Notes under the pieces: model-generated
The model's input: the letters and a program-made list of their open reading frames with translations, nothing else
The model's database searches: none
What the model was told of the DNA's origin: nothing
Position numbers and translations under genes: made by a program
From: Adiantum capillus-veneris
Lineage: Eukaryota; Streptophyta; Polypodiopsida; Polypodiales; Pteridaceae
NCBI GenBank assembly: GCA_014529385.2
Contig: CM043959.1
Coordinates: forward strand, 4,397,045-4,461,044
Direction of reading: 5' to 3'
Length of the DNA: 64,000 nt
Shown: positions 17,392 through 31,084 of the stretch, one piece after another
How the letters are laid out: each line of letters starts with the position of its first letter
How positions within the stretch are numbered: the first letter of the stretch is position 1

Positions 17392-20300
17392 ATGGATTCC
17401 GCCAAGTTATCGGCAACGAAGAGAAAAAGACTGACAATCAAAGATGCTCTTGCAGAAGCGGAACCCTTTGACATTCCAGCAGAAACCCTCAAGCCAACCA
17501 AAACTTGGGTGGAGGAAGCAGTACTGGAACAAGAGGGAATAAAGATCTACCAGGGGACTTTCAGAGATCCTCAAGGGCAAGCGGTGGATATACCGATGAT
17601 CCCACAAGAATTGGTGGATTATAGCAGGTCAGAAAACATCAGCAGGTACCTGGAAAGGGCAGACTTGCACAGATTCTTCACCTCGAAACCATCAGGTGTA
17701 GATACAAGAAGAGTGTATGAGTTGGCAACCTCCATTCAGAAGGATGGGAAAGCCACATTGACAGCAATAGATGGAGAGAAAGTAGAGGTACAGATCACTC
17801 CACAGCTCATTGCAGATGCATTGAAGCTGAACAACAAAGGGAGCTCTGTCAGGGAAAGAAGGGAGGCTATAGAGGTTTATGGGTCCAAGAAACAGAATGC
17901 AACTTATGGAGATATGGCAGACCAAAGAGCGGCAACCCTTTGCCGACTGTACAACCAATTTCTCCATATTTGCAGTAAAAGATCGCAAAAGTATACGACA
18001 CCGCCCCATGCCATTGCAACTACCATCACATGGGCATTGAAGAGCAATATGCCAAAAGAGGTGAATTACGCTCAACACATCCACGAGCAAGTAATTGCCA
18101 TGCACAACGAGAAGCCAAAGTATATAGGAGGAGCTGAAGTTCTGACAAGAATAGCTTATGGAGCTATTGGAGCCAGAGATCAATGGCCAAAGGTTCCCTC
18201 CCAGAATGAGTGGCTTAGAGAAGCTGATGAGGAGGAAGAACAGCCTGAAGTATCCAAGAGGGCGTCCACAAGAGCACGCAGGAAACTAGAAATAGTTTCA
18301 GAACCTGAAGAGAATGTGGATGAGCCGATTATGAAGAAATCAAAGAAGAAGGTTGCTCCCAAGCAAACCAAAAGTCAGAAAGCGGCACGAATGGAAAGAC
18401 TAGTGGAGCAGTTTAGAGCGAAAAGAGCTCTAAAGGGGGACTTTGAGGAAAAGTGGGTGCCAGACCCCACTAAAGTCGGAACTAGCTCAGCCAGGCCACA
18501 TGTTGATCAATATGATCAATATATTAGAGCTTATGAGGAGTCAGAGGCAATACTAGAGCAGCAACCTGTCGAGCCATACACTGAAGAGGAAGTACAGCTT
18601 TTAAAAGCTGAGCTGCAAAAGGACGACAAGGGGAAGAAGAAAGTAGATGAGTCTACTGAACCTCAAGAGAAAGACGGGCAAGCAAACAAAGGGAAAGCCA
18701 AGATGACTGAGGACAATCAGCCCTCCTTTACTGATGTACCCAGCCCGAAGAAGACGGAAATCATTGTGGAAGAGACCACAGTAGAGATAGACACGGCTAG
18801 TATGGAAAAGCCGGAGGCCGGGACCAAGGAAAAGGAGATAGATCCAATTCAGCAAAAGAAAAACGATTATGAGGATCTGGTAGCGATAGGGTACACTGAA
18901 GAAGAGGCCCTTGAGGCGGTTTATGGGATCACCCTACAAAAACGAGATGATCAGAGAGGGACAGAGGAAAATACAAAGAGTACAAAAGAAAGTGATGAAA
19001 AACTGGAAGAGCAGAACGTACTAGAAGAGCCGAAGCCAGTGGAGGTGGTGGCCAAAAAAGCTTTAGAGTTGACAGATGAAGATGAAAAAGACATGCACAT
19101 GGTGCATGAACTGCTCAACAAGATCAAAGAAAGATCCAAGGCAAAGGAAGCGGAGATTGAGATAGCCAAACAAAGGGAAGCCGAGTTGCAGAGGAAATTA
19201 GAGGATGCTATGACTGAATCTGAAAGTCATAAAGCATCACTCTACGATGCGGAAAACGAGAGAGACGGCTTGATACTCCAGCTAGTTGAGGCCTCACGAG
19301 AAGTAACAAGTGCACAAGAAGCAAGGGAGCGGATGGAAGACGACTTGGAGGCGGCTAAAGATGAGCTCATTGAGCTAAGGGAAAGAGTCGAGCTCCAAGA
19401 AAGAACAATCACTAGACTCAGGACTACCCCTAGAGCTAGCAGATCAGGAACCGAACAAGAGGGAGCTCTTGTACCAGCTCTGGAAGACCAGGTCCGAAGC
19501 TTACAAAGAGAGCTAAGATTAGAGCAAGTGCAAAGGTTGCACATTGCGGAGGGATCATTGGCAGCAGAGGAGAGGCTCACTTTAGAAAATCAAACACTAA
19601 GAACAGAGAATGAGACCCTCCGCAAACAGCTCCAAGATCTACAAGAGCAACAAAGAAGAGAGACAGAGACACCACAAGAAGAATCAGGTGGAGCAGCCAT
19701 AGAACTACCAGAAACTGGAGAGGCAACCACAATTGAAGATCCAGCCCCAGTTCACGAGGTGACCTCAACTTCAGGAATCTCTGAAGAAGAAGAACAAAGG
19801 CTCCATGACCAAATAGAAAAGTCAGCAGAGGAGAGTGCCAAGGCGGAAATGGAATGGGAGAGGAGACTCCTAATCTCCATTAGACTTCAGGGATTAGACA
19901 CAAAAGTGCTCCATGAAGAGTGGATGCAACCCAGCCTGCCTTTCCCTTTGATGAAGTTTGAAGTGATAAAAACGAAAAAGAGAATAGAGGAGGAGCAGTA
20001 TGTCGCTCTTTACGAAGGCGACATCACAAAAGAGGAACAATCAAAGAAGATTGTAGATTCGCAGCCTAGATGGAGGAAAGGTTGGTTGAACAAATACCCA
20101 GCCTATCTCATCTACTTGGTGGAGGCACCAAAGGAGATTCGGGAGAATGCAACCTTCTGCCCGGTGCCAAGAGTCAGAAGCTGGAAAGAGCATGGCAGGA
20201 TTGTAGAAAAGAAGCCAAATTGGCTTAATTACCCGAGGATGCCAGGACCAAAGGCAGGAGAGAGAATAGGTAAAGCCTACATGGTGAAAACCCTAACGGG

Positions 20301-20667
20301 CACCATCAAGCTCTTTACTGGCTCTCTTGACCTTTCGTGTCAGATGCTCAAGAAAATTTGCAGGACTCTCTTAGCTTGCATTGAAGTGTTCGCGCCAGAT
20401 AAAGCCACGACCTCGAGTCTACTATCGACGGCCGACACAGTGACTGATATGATGTATGATCTTTCATTGCAGCCTTCTCCAAGAGTGTTGCACCTCCTAT
20501 ACCAGAGGATTATGTTTTTGCCTAGCTTCCACATGCAAACATTCGAAGAAGCTTTCTACACCGGCTTTTTCACCCACGAAAGCAAAATATTCGGCCCAAC
20601 CTTGACCATCGGCAACCTGCGATACGAATCACATTTGCAGATGCTCAAGACGACAGGACTTTATTGA
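17392..20667 (+). CDS. Large extra 3' ORF of element A (1091 aa), function unknown
   Basis: An unbroken frame between pol and the PPT. The start has a favourable context (CC before ATGG). Visible parts: a basic KRKR cluster near residues 10-13, possibly a nuclear signal; a globular N-terminal domain (about 30-265) whose VEVQITPQLIADAL phrase resembles the style of plant-transposon-associated domains in Athila-like elements (weak); a second basic patch near 310; a UBA-like segment near 492-515 (DYEDLVAIGYTEEEALEAVYG, fitting the L..xG(F/Y)..E.A pattern); a long coiled coil (about 570-780); and a conserved-looking C-terminal domain (about 820-1091). I see no signal peptide or membrane segment, so it is not a classical env. 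Its integrity contrasts with the damaged gag-pol. Confidence 0.85.
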   Translation: MDSAKLSATKRKRLTIKDALAEAEPFDIPAETLKPTKTWVEEAVLEQEGIKIYQGTFRDPQGQAVDIPMIPQELVDYSRSENISRYLERADLHRFFTSKPSGVDTRRVYELATSIQKDGKATLTAIDGEKVEVQITPQLIADALKLNNKGSSVRERREAIEVYGSKKQNATYGDMADQRAATLCRLYNQFLHICSKRSQKYTTPPHAIATTITWALKSNMPKEVNYAQHIHEQVIAMHNEKPKYIGGAEVLTRIAYGAIGARDQWPKVPSQNEWLREADEEEEQPEVSKRASTRARRKLEIVSEPEENVDEPIMKKSKKKVAPKQTKSQKAARMERLVEQFRAKRALKGDFEEKWVPDPTKVGTSSARPHVDQYDQYIRAYEESEAILEQQPVEPYTEEEVQLLKAELQKDDKGKKKVDESTEPQEKDGQANKGKAKMTEDNQPSFTDVPSPKKTEIIVEETTVEIDTASMEKPEAGTKEKEIDPIQQKKNDYEDLVAIGYTEEEALEAVYGITLQKRDDQRGTEENTKSTKESDEKLEEQNVLEEPKPVEVVAKKALELTDEDEKDMHMVHELLNKIKERSKAKEAEIEIAKQREAELQRKLEDAMTESESHKASLYDAENERDGLILQLVEASREVTSAQEARERMEDDLEAAKDELIELRERVELQERTITRLRTTPRASRSGTEQEGALVPALEDQVRSLQRELRLEQVQRLHIAEGSLAAEERLTLENQTLRTENETLRKQLQDLQEQQRRETETPQEESGGAAIELPETGEATTIEDPAPVHEVTSTSGISEEEEQRLHDQIEKSAEESAKAEMEWERRLLISIRLQGLDTKVLHEEWMQPSLPFPLMKFEVIKTKKRIEEEQYVALYEGDITKEEQSKKIVDSQPRWRKGWLNKYPAYLIYLVEAPKEIRENATFCPVPRVRSWKEHGRIVEKKPNWLNYPRMPGPKAGERIGKAYMVKTLTGTIKLFTGSLDLSCQMLKKICRTLLACIEVFAPDKATTSSLLSTADTVTDMMYDLSLQPSPRVLHLLYQRIMFLPSFHMQTFEEAFYTGFFTHESKIFGPTLTIGNLRYESHLQMLKTTGLY

Positions 20668-20702
20668 CCAAGCATAAAGGTCATATCAGGGACGACATTA
20701 AC

Positions 20703-20716
20703 GCGGAGGGGGGGAG
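20703..20716 (+). other. 3' polypurine tract of element A
   Basis: The purine run CGGAGGGGGGGAG ends directly at the TG of the 3' LTR. It is the expected primer for plus-strand synthesis. Confidence 0.9.
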
Positions 20717-21662
20717 TGTTGAGCCAGCAGAGGATCACACCCACATTTTTGCTCACACTCATCATTTTTGTAACCATTGATTGTAATAAATGTCTTTCCG
20801 ACATTGATTTTGAATTGAGCCATTCATTAAGTAACGGGACTCAATTGAGTTTCCAGCTTGTAATCCCGAAGTAATTTCACTTGCTGATGTAATTAGTTAG
20901 AGATGTTCTCACCTCCAAGGCTGAGGTATATACGCCAAAGTTTTGTAACCTAAAAAAATTCAGATTATTAATCAAGGTGAGTTTTTGAGCGCTGTGACTG
21001 TGTCTGAGAGAGAGTGAGAGAGAGAGAGAGAGAGAGTCTTATCTACTTGCTACGCGAGCTACGGAGCCGCCATTGGAGAAGCGACACCGCCATTGTGTTA
21101 GCAACGGCGAGAGCTACGCACTGATACCAAGAGTGCGCGCTATCGGCTTCTATGTGTGGTAAGTTCCTACGAGCTTCGGTGTGAGTTTTCTTCCAACTCG
21201 TGTGTCGGAATAGAGCGTGCAGCATATCTATAGAACCACAACGAGTAGAGCTACACATTAGTACCATCGGGGTCAAGTTTCGGTCACCTGTATTTTTCGG
21301 CCTGTCTTCATACGCGTTTACCGCACGGAGTGGTTATAGGTTGATTTTGCAGTTCAAGTCTTAAGGGTGTTGTTCTTACCTAGTGTATAGACTTCCCCTT
21401 GAGTTTGAGATCGATTCAATGATTCTAGATCCTGTTTCGTATAGCATTCGTTCGTAGTACGGATTTCAGTCACTTGCGTATTTTAGAACTTAGATTTGAT
21501 TTCCTTAGTAGTGATTGTCATTAGAAGGTCGAGTAGGTGATTTGACACCCACCTAGTTGTTTCCATGCGCCTGCGGGTCAAGCTTCGTCCTCGTCTGACA
21601 AATTCTGTTGTTGGTTGAGTTCTCACTATTTAGCTTCCGCTAGCGGCGTAACCACCTTAACA
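20717..21662 (+). repeat. 3' LTR of element A (946 bp)
   Basis: It runs from TGTTGAGCC to CTTAACA. Compared with the 5' LTR I count nine substitutions and a 6-bp longer GA run. The TATA box is changed to TATATACG at 20927. The GCATA duplication follows directly. Confidence 0.95.
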
Positions 21663-21667
21663 GCATA
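21663..21667. repeat. Target-site duplication of element A, right copy
   Basis: GCATA matches 2646-2650 exactly. Confidence 0.93.
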
Positions 21668-22249
21668 TCTCATAATTAACTTGTTCTAACAGATGACCTA
21701 TTAGACAACAATCCCATCAATCATCTATTGTGCTTTCATAAGGCATCACGTTTGGCATATACATCAACCAAAGTTGTTGGTGCTTTGTCTCGTGTAAAAA
21801 AGCCTTCACAAAAAATGCATGTGTGCTCTTCTATCATGCTAGTGACCAAGAAAGCTAGGTCCAATGCAATTTATTTCTAAAAGGAAGGATACTTATGTAC
21901 ATTTTGCATGGCACGGAGACTTTGTCGTGTAGCTTGATGCCTCTAGTAGTCCAAGTAGTTTAAACAATGCGATGTTCACAAGAGAGACAGAGATATTGCA
22001 GCAAGGGACCAGGTTAAGCTAGAAATTTTGCAAATAAAAAACTAAATTCAAAGCTTAGACCAAGTCTTAACTCTTACTCAATAAGTACGTCATTACGAGG
22101 AAAGGATAGTCCCAGAGGTGTTTTTTGCAAAACCTTGGCAAAACTGAGTTTGATGTAGTTAATGATCTCTCAAAATCTAGAATGTAGGGTATCCCACCAA
22201 CATGGGTAGTTCCAAAGAAGTCAAGTAGATCTAAAGGTCAAGGGTAGCG
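21668..22249. other. Non-coding flank right of element A
   Basis: This AT-rich sequence continues the pre-insertion DNA from 2645. No gene or repeat is supported. Confidence 0.4.
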
Positions 22250-25454
<3,205 letters not shown>

Positions 25455-25970
25455 GCTTCAGTTTCAATAGGTCTTTGGCAGCGTTTACTCATATCCTTCA
25501 AAAATGTTCTACTTGATAAGTAAGTAATTGTATAGTTACTCCACCTAGGAACTAGTGAGATTTGAAATAATCTCACATGAGGCATGGGTGTTCGTACTGG
25601 CGTGAAAGATAGTTTTTCACAAATGAGCGAACATCACTCCTCATGGGTGGCCAAAAATACTCCAAGACTCATGATCCGTTGCATAGTTTGGTCTTCCACA
25701 AAGTGAAGTCCTACTATGGTCATGTGTGCTTGATTTAGGTATTGGGTTTTCTCCTCAGGATTAATACACAAAAGCAATATTCTATCTCGATTTCTTTTCT
25801 ATAGCCTTCCTGCTAGTAATTGATACATAGCCAATTGCCCAATTATCTTGGTGTAATAGGAAATGGTATTTGAGAACCCACTTGAGCTATAGTCATTCAC
25901 AAAACCATATTTTCTAACCAATGGGGTATCATTTCCACGGAGAATAGATATGCATCTGGTAGATCATCGT
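25455..25970 (-). pseudogene. Integrase zinc-module remnants, element B
   Basis: The minus strand shows module 1 (GRL.KRNRD, CINPEE, then AHMTIVGLH with H-x6-H), then a P.WSN..I.YLSSRTF segment and IETEA that match the start of module 2 in element A. Several stops interrupt it. It shows that the module duplication predates the split of A and B. Confidence 0.75.
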
Positions 25971-26423
25971 CTATCTCTTTTGGTGGCTCTCCTGAAATAA
26001 TCCTTGATAAATGATCTGCTCTTTGGTGTGTGGTGCCCTTTTTACAACTACAATGAAATCAAATTCCAAAAGAATGATGAACCGTCTCACTATTCTCCTT
26101 GTGTTGCATGGCTTGTTAAGCAAGTACAATAAAGCTTGGTGATCCACAAAGAGCACAAATTTGTTGGCTAATAGGTAATGTCTATACTTTTTTATGGCAT
26201 ACATCATTCCTAATCCTTCTCCTTTGTTGGTTGTAAAGTTATTCTCTACTACATCCAACTGTCTATTAGCATAAGAAATGGGAAAATCAAATTTTTCGTC
26301 TCCTGGTTGAGCTAATATACACCCAATGGAAAAATTGGAAGCATCAACATGTACATGCAATATCTTATTCCAATTTGGTGCTTTCAATATTGGGGCTAAA
26401 GTGAGAGCGTGTTTAAGCTTCAT
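25971..26423 (-). pseudogene. RNase H, element B
   Basis: A 150-codon open stretch with HVHVDASNFSIGCILAQ, RQLDVVEN, GEGLGMMYAIKKYRHYLLAN and DHQALLYLLNKPCNTRRIV. It aligns with A over its whole length and supplies the ten residues that A lacks. It is part of a dead pol. Confidence 0.85.
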
Positions 26424-26954
26424 GAAGGATTTTTCACACTCATCAGTTCATACAAAGAGTGTAATCAGGCCATACATGGGTTTTGCAATTATAGCATACA
26501 TATAAATGAATTGTCTGTAATATCCACAATGTCCCATGAAAGCCTGAACCCCTTTCACTATTTTCGGTCTAGGCAATTCAACAATAACATGAATTTTATC
26601 CATATCGGTCACTATGTGATCTTTTGGGTCAAGCAAAAGTTGATTGTACCCCGAAAATCCGTCTAGAAAGCTGTAAGCTTCTTTTCTTGCAACTCAGTCT
26701 AAAACATGCTCGGTGATTGGAAGAGTGTAGTTATCGCTAATGGTGGCTATATTCATTTTTTTGAGATTGACACACACTCTTAATTTTCCATTTTTCTTGG
26801 GTACCACCACAATTGGAGACACCCAATCTATGTGTTCAATTTCATAAATGAATTTGGTTTCCTTGAGCTTTTCTATCTCTTCTTTGATTTTTTTGGCAAA
26901 TGTTTCATATGGCTGTTGTCTACAGGGTTTTACATAGGTATGGTATGTTGACAA
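26424..26954 (-). pseudogene. Reverse transcriptase with the palm deleted, element B
   Basis: The N-terminal RT (WVSPIVVVPKKNGKLRVCVNLKK, DNYTLPITEHVL) and the C-terminal connection (ELPRPKIVKGVQAFMGHCGYYRQF) are present. The sequence jumps from the SGYNQ motif to DPKDHIV...MDKI, so the stretch with MPFG and the YMDD box is absent. The enzyme cannot work. Confidence 0.85.
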
Positions 26955-27010
26955 ATTTTTTGATCAACACCCTTGAGATCTTTATAAGACCAAGAAAATA
27001 TATCTCGGTA

Positions 27011-27388
27011 TTATTTAAGTAAGCTTAGCAAAAGCTCTTCTTCTTCTTCAGTCAAGTCGTTTGCAATATAGGTAGGTCTGGGCTCTTCTCCTGGTCTAGC
27101 TAAATCTATTTTCTTTGCATTTTTAGGTCCTTCATATGACTCACCCTGCATTTTTAGTTCCCTTACAGTTTGTTCAACTATGATCTTTTGATCTTGGAGG
27201 GCATATTTCTTATAATGGGATGGAACACTCATTACATTGTTACTCTCTTCCTCGGTTGTTTCCATCTTAGTGGTATACACCTCCTTAAGAGTTTTCTTCA
27301 ACTCTTGATATGTTTTCTTTCGTTCAACCCGTGTCATGGATGATTCATTGTGTTGGTGCTTAGGTTCAGATTGAGTTTCCTTTCTCAT
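27011..27388 (-). pseudogene. Linker before RT, element B
   Basis: The 125-codon frame matches the start of A's RT segment: YQELKKTLKEVYTT, VPSHYKK, a Y.GP.NAKKIDLA phrase and RPTYIANDLTEEEEELLLSLL. The RT continues, with a small break, in the next piece at 26954. Confidence 0.8.
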
Positions 27389-27561
27389 TTTCCTTGATGT
27401 TTTTGATGTTCCTTGTTTGTTGTGTGAAGAATATCTACCTGTGATTTTGTCTTTGACACATGTGCATCTATCTGCATAAGAAACTGTGTTCTGCTAGAAA
27501 CTAATGGCATAGGTCTAGATTTCAAGTTTTTTGTTTCTCTTTTTCTTCTATATATTTCTAT

Positions 27562-27978
27562 CTATAATTTCATTCGAGTTTGTCTAGTGGCCGGTTTTTC
27601 CCATGATTCTTGTACTACTTTTGTGGCTACGGCTATGCCAGCCCCACTATCCAATATTGCCATGGTTTCTACATCATTATATCTTATCGGAAGGCTTGTG
27701 TTTCCTTCTTCCCCTTTGTAGTATTCTCCGACTTTGTTCATAGGGATGAATCTAATCTCTTTGTTATCCAACTCATGTTTCAATTTACCCAATTTTTTTG
27801 CGATTAGCCCTGTTATCCTCACCTTCTCTAGAATTTTTTTAAAATCATTCCATAAATATGGTCTAATTTTTAACAGTTCTCCCAAGGTAAGAGTACATTG
27901 AATGGGTGTTGACATGATTGATGGATGTTCTCTACCTCTAGGGTCCGTTCTGCTCTTTTTACTTGAGTGGTTTTGCAC
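27562..27978 (-). pseudogene. Protease, element B
   Basis: The frame holds STPIQCTLTLGELLKIRPYLW, NKVGEYYKGEEGNTSLPI and the catalytic MAILDSGAGIAVATK, all colinear with A's first protease. It stops after about 25 residues past the active site; the ILGRPF half and the acidic linker are deleted or lost between 27561 and 27389. Confidence 0.85.
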
Positions 27979-28195
27979 ACTATGGACTCATCTTCGTTGT
28001 CTCCTAAGTAAGAGGGTAGTGTTTTTAAAGTCAATGGTTTTACATTTCAGGTGCTTCATAGTCGCAATCCCCATACAGGGATTGTATATCAATGTCCATA
28101 TCATGAGGTAGACTATCTAACCAGAATTCCTCTATAAGAGCTGATTTCAAAGTTATGCTCCCATCATTAATCTCTCTCACTTTTTCCCATAAATG

Positions 28196-29014
28196 TCATG
28201 GCCAATGTTTCTCCACAAACGGAATTCCATCTAAAGCATCTTCACTATCAGGCAGTATGAGTTTTATCTCTTTAGTTTCAAGGTGGGGTTCTACCACCAG
28301 TTTGGATTTCTCTTTATTGGTTCCTACCACAAGCTCCTCAGGTTTTGCTATACTCTCAAGCTTGGGTTTTTGTTTTTCTAGCATTTCTTGAGTAATTCTT
28401 ACCAAATTTTGATAAGCTTCAAGCTTAGCTGCTTCCATATCTGGAGAAAAATAGTTTTTCCATTTGTTTTCCATGTTTTGGCCTGCTTTAAGTCCTGCTT
28501 GCAAAGCTTCCAAGGCTGCATTGATTGGCTCAAAAATTTTGTCTACCAAAATTGATCCTCTAGATTTTATTGTGGTTTCCTTGATCTCACTCCCAATTTC
28601 TTTCACTTTTTCCTGGAATAGTTTCTTGGATTTTTTCTCAATTTCATCCTTTTGTTTTTGTTTTCTCATCTCATACCTTTGACGTCTTCTTTTCTTAGTC
28701 TTTTTAGAGCAATTTTTAGTATTCTCTAATTCATCAGAGGAATTATGTTTCTTTTTCTTAGCTTGGGCTCTAGTGATCACCTTGGTTGGAACAATAGATT
28801 CACTTTGCAAAGAGTTACTAGGTATCAGTTGGACTACATTCACTACTGCCTTTCCTTTGTTTAACGGATTTTTTGGACAGTAAGTGTCTACCCTTCTTGC
28901 AAAATTGTGTACAAAAAGCTTCAACTGGCTTAATGTTCTTGTGAGGTTCTGGGTATTTGTTTTTCCAATGATCATCTGCACCGTAATTATGGTAACTTCC
29001 AGTCTTTGGCTCAA
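28196..29014 (-). pseudogene. Gag-protease linker region, element B
   Basis: A 272-codon frame holds TKVITRAQAKKKK, a lysine-rich coiled segment and the block RGSILVDKIFEPINAALEAL, matching A's GGSVLVDKVHEPLDAL. B keeps in one frame what in A is split at 7716. This is the main evidence that A's split is a mutation. Confidence 0.8.
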
Positions 29015-29516
29015 TCATGGGTCTTACCATTAGAGGTCTAACACCTTGATTCGTTACAAAGTACATCGGTGTATGCTCTAGTGTAGCATAAGTCACAAGT
29101 ACTTTCATTGAAGGTGGATGTGAATCATACCACTCTCCTTCTACCATTACTGTATATGGACTAGGCTCAACATAAGGTGTAACAAGCACTAGTGCTTGTT
29201 CATCTATGACTCCTTCAAAATGCGTGTACTTTACATGCACTACATTATGTCCAGGAAATGGAGGTCGTTGACCCAACACTGGTTGTGGTCTTTCCATACC
29301 CATCGGTGGTCTTTGTGTTGGGACCATATTAGACTGATATTTGTACATGGGTTGTCCTTGTGGTCTCATAGGCACATAATGAACATTTCCATCGTACTTC
29401 GGTCGGTAATAGCACTCATTGGTCTCATGGTTTGTCCATTTACCCTCAATAGCACACCATTTATGTGGCCTAATTGGTTGTCCTTGTTGAGGTATCCCTT
29501 GCCCAAGTCCTCTCAT
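28818..29516 (-). pseudogene. Nucleocapsid segment of gag, element B
   Basis: KWCAIEGKWTNHETNECYY gives the same C-x8-H-x4-C motif as A, followed by GMERPQPVLGQRPPFPG as in A. The later zinc knuckles are degraded. The frame overlaps the linker region because of a shift near 28900. Confidence 0.8.
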
Positions 29517-29532
29517 AAGAGCTTTCTACATA

Positions 29533-30531
29533 TTATTTATCATTTTGTTCATCCTTTTGAGCATGTCTTGCACCAGCTGCACCCACTTGTGTTGGTTTTG
29601 TGGATGTTGTTTTCTCACTCTGAGTATCCTTAGGGACATCGTCTTCGTTGAAAATATCACAATTGTTTGTTAAGTCAATAGCATCTGATACACACTCTTC
29701 TAGGGTTGTTGACTTCTTGCTATACAGTATAGCATGAAGTTCTTTGTTTAGCAATCCTTCTAGAAATAATGACACTAATCTTTCTTCTGATGGTATTTCC
29801 AATTTTGGGCATCCTGCAATGTATTGCTTCATCCTAGTTGCACAATTTCTAATAGACTCACCTTGTTTCTGTTTGAAGCTATAGATTTGAGCTACCATAT
29901 TATGTTTGATCCCAATTTTGAAACATAACACTACAAATCCTTGAGCTAATGTAATTAAATCCATGATTGCCCTTGGTGGAATGTTTTGGAAACATGTTAA
30001 TGCTTTTCCTTCTAAAGTCATTCCAAATCCCTCAAATTGAGTGTGGAAATCAAATATACGTTCTGCTCTTAGCACTTGCTTAAAGCTATCTAAGTGGTCA
30101 TATGGATTCCCATATCCACTGTATTTTTTGACCCATTTTTGAAAATCAGATGGTCTAACAGGGCTATTTGGCTCAGCTCCAACCCTTATGGCAGTTGGTC
30201 CTGTCTCGAGTCCTTCAAACCAATCTGTTGGAAATAGTGACTCATGTAGCCCTACACTGGCTCTAATGTCACACTGTTTTTTTTGTGATGAGGTAGGTTG
30301 GGGTTTTTTAACATTGCTCCCAAATGATCTCTTGCGGAGTTTCTCTCTAGGAATAGGATCAAGTCCTTGCCCCAATATGCAATCTCTTATAGAGTACCCT
30401 TGGTATCTGGTCTGTTCTACCTCCTCCGGACTCATCATAACGAAGTTATTGTTATAAAAATCCCTAAATAGGTAACATGGTAGATTTGTTGAACCCTTGT
30501 CTTTGATTTTGAAGATATAGATGATCTTCAT
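29533..30531 (-). pseudogene. Gag capsid region, element B
   Basis: A 332-codon open stretch includes FKQVLRAERIFDFHTQFEGF, TLEGKALTCF, QIYSFKQKQGESIRNCATRM and FLEGLLNKELHAIL. These align with the capsid of A (about residues 385-560). Element E has a closer version of the N-terminal block (MKI.YIFKI...YNNNFVMM). Confidence 0.85.
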
Positions 30532-31084
30532 GGGTGTTAACTGCCCTGGTTTGGTATGAGAGGTCCATTAAAGATCCTTGACATTCCTATCCTCCCAACA
30601 ATAGACTCCAATCTTAGGATTATCAGTACTAAGCCGTTTCAAAGGTTCTTGATCAACTTGATCATATCCTTCAAATTTAAAGTTGGTGGACCTTCTTTTG
30701 CTACCATATCCGGAATTATTGTATTCACTTCTAACCCCCATTTGCCTATCACATCAGGATTTTCCACTTTTACATATTGAGTCCCGTTTTTATCCATATA
30801 CATTTTTCCTGTTTGCTTGCTCTGATTTCCTCTTCAAACTCTCCATGGACATTAGTCTTATAAAAGGTGAGTATGTGCTTATATCATACTATTGTTCCGA
30901 TTCCTGACTAAGTCGAATAGTAAGACATTTCAGATGTTGAGTCGGAATAAGTGTCTGGGAGTTCTTCAAAGATAGTGCCCAATTGATCACCTTGATCCAC
31001 ACTCTCTTCGGTGGATACCCTACTAGCGGTTTCTCCAAGTATGCCTTGATTTGCTAGTATACGGCTAGATAGAGTAATTACCAT
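30532..31084 (-). pseudogene. N-terminal gag, element B (start at 31084)
   Basis: The ATG at 31084 (minus) opens a sequence that aligns with A's first 60 residues (STEESVDQ, IFEEL, SEMSYY). It is interrupted by stops after about 58 codons and continues in broken frames (KVENPDVIGKWGLEVNT). It confirms the gag start chosen for A. Confidence 0.7.

Larger units (their letters stand above)
2651..21662 (+). mobile_element. Element A: full-length Ty3/gypsy LTR retrotransposon with an extra 3' ORF
   Basis: The order is 5' LTR, tRNA-Asp-type PBS, palindrome-bearing leader, gag, protease, RT, RNase H, duplicated integrase zinc domain, integrase core, second protease-like domain, about 3 kb of spacer, a 1091-codon ORF, PPT and 3' LTR. 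The gypsy order (RT before integrase) and the RT motifs place it in Ty3/gypsy. The VFAWSY segment ahead of the RT is typical of the Ogre/Tat/Athila branch, but I see no second archaeal-type RNase H. The LTRs differ by nine single bases and one 6-bp GA-repeat step, so the insertion is recent compared with its decayed relatives nearby. At about 19 kb it is long for the group. Frame changes near 6847, 7716, 9830, about 11600 and about 12565, and a stop at 11387, suggest this copy is not autonomous. Confidence 0.95.

Noticed and set aside
17692-18183. 163-codon minus-strand frame inside the 3' ORF
   Set aside because: It is antisense to the well-supported 1091-codon frame and has no recognisable features.
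17392-20667. 3' ORF as a retroviral-type envelope gene
   Set aside because: No signal peptide, transmembrane segment or cysteine-rich ectodomain is visible.
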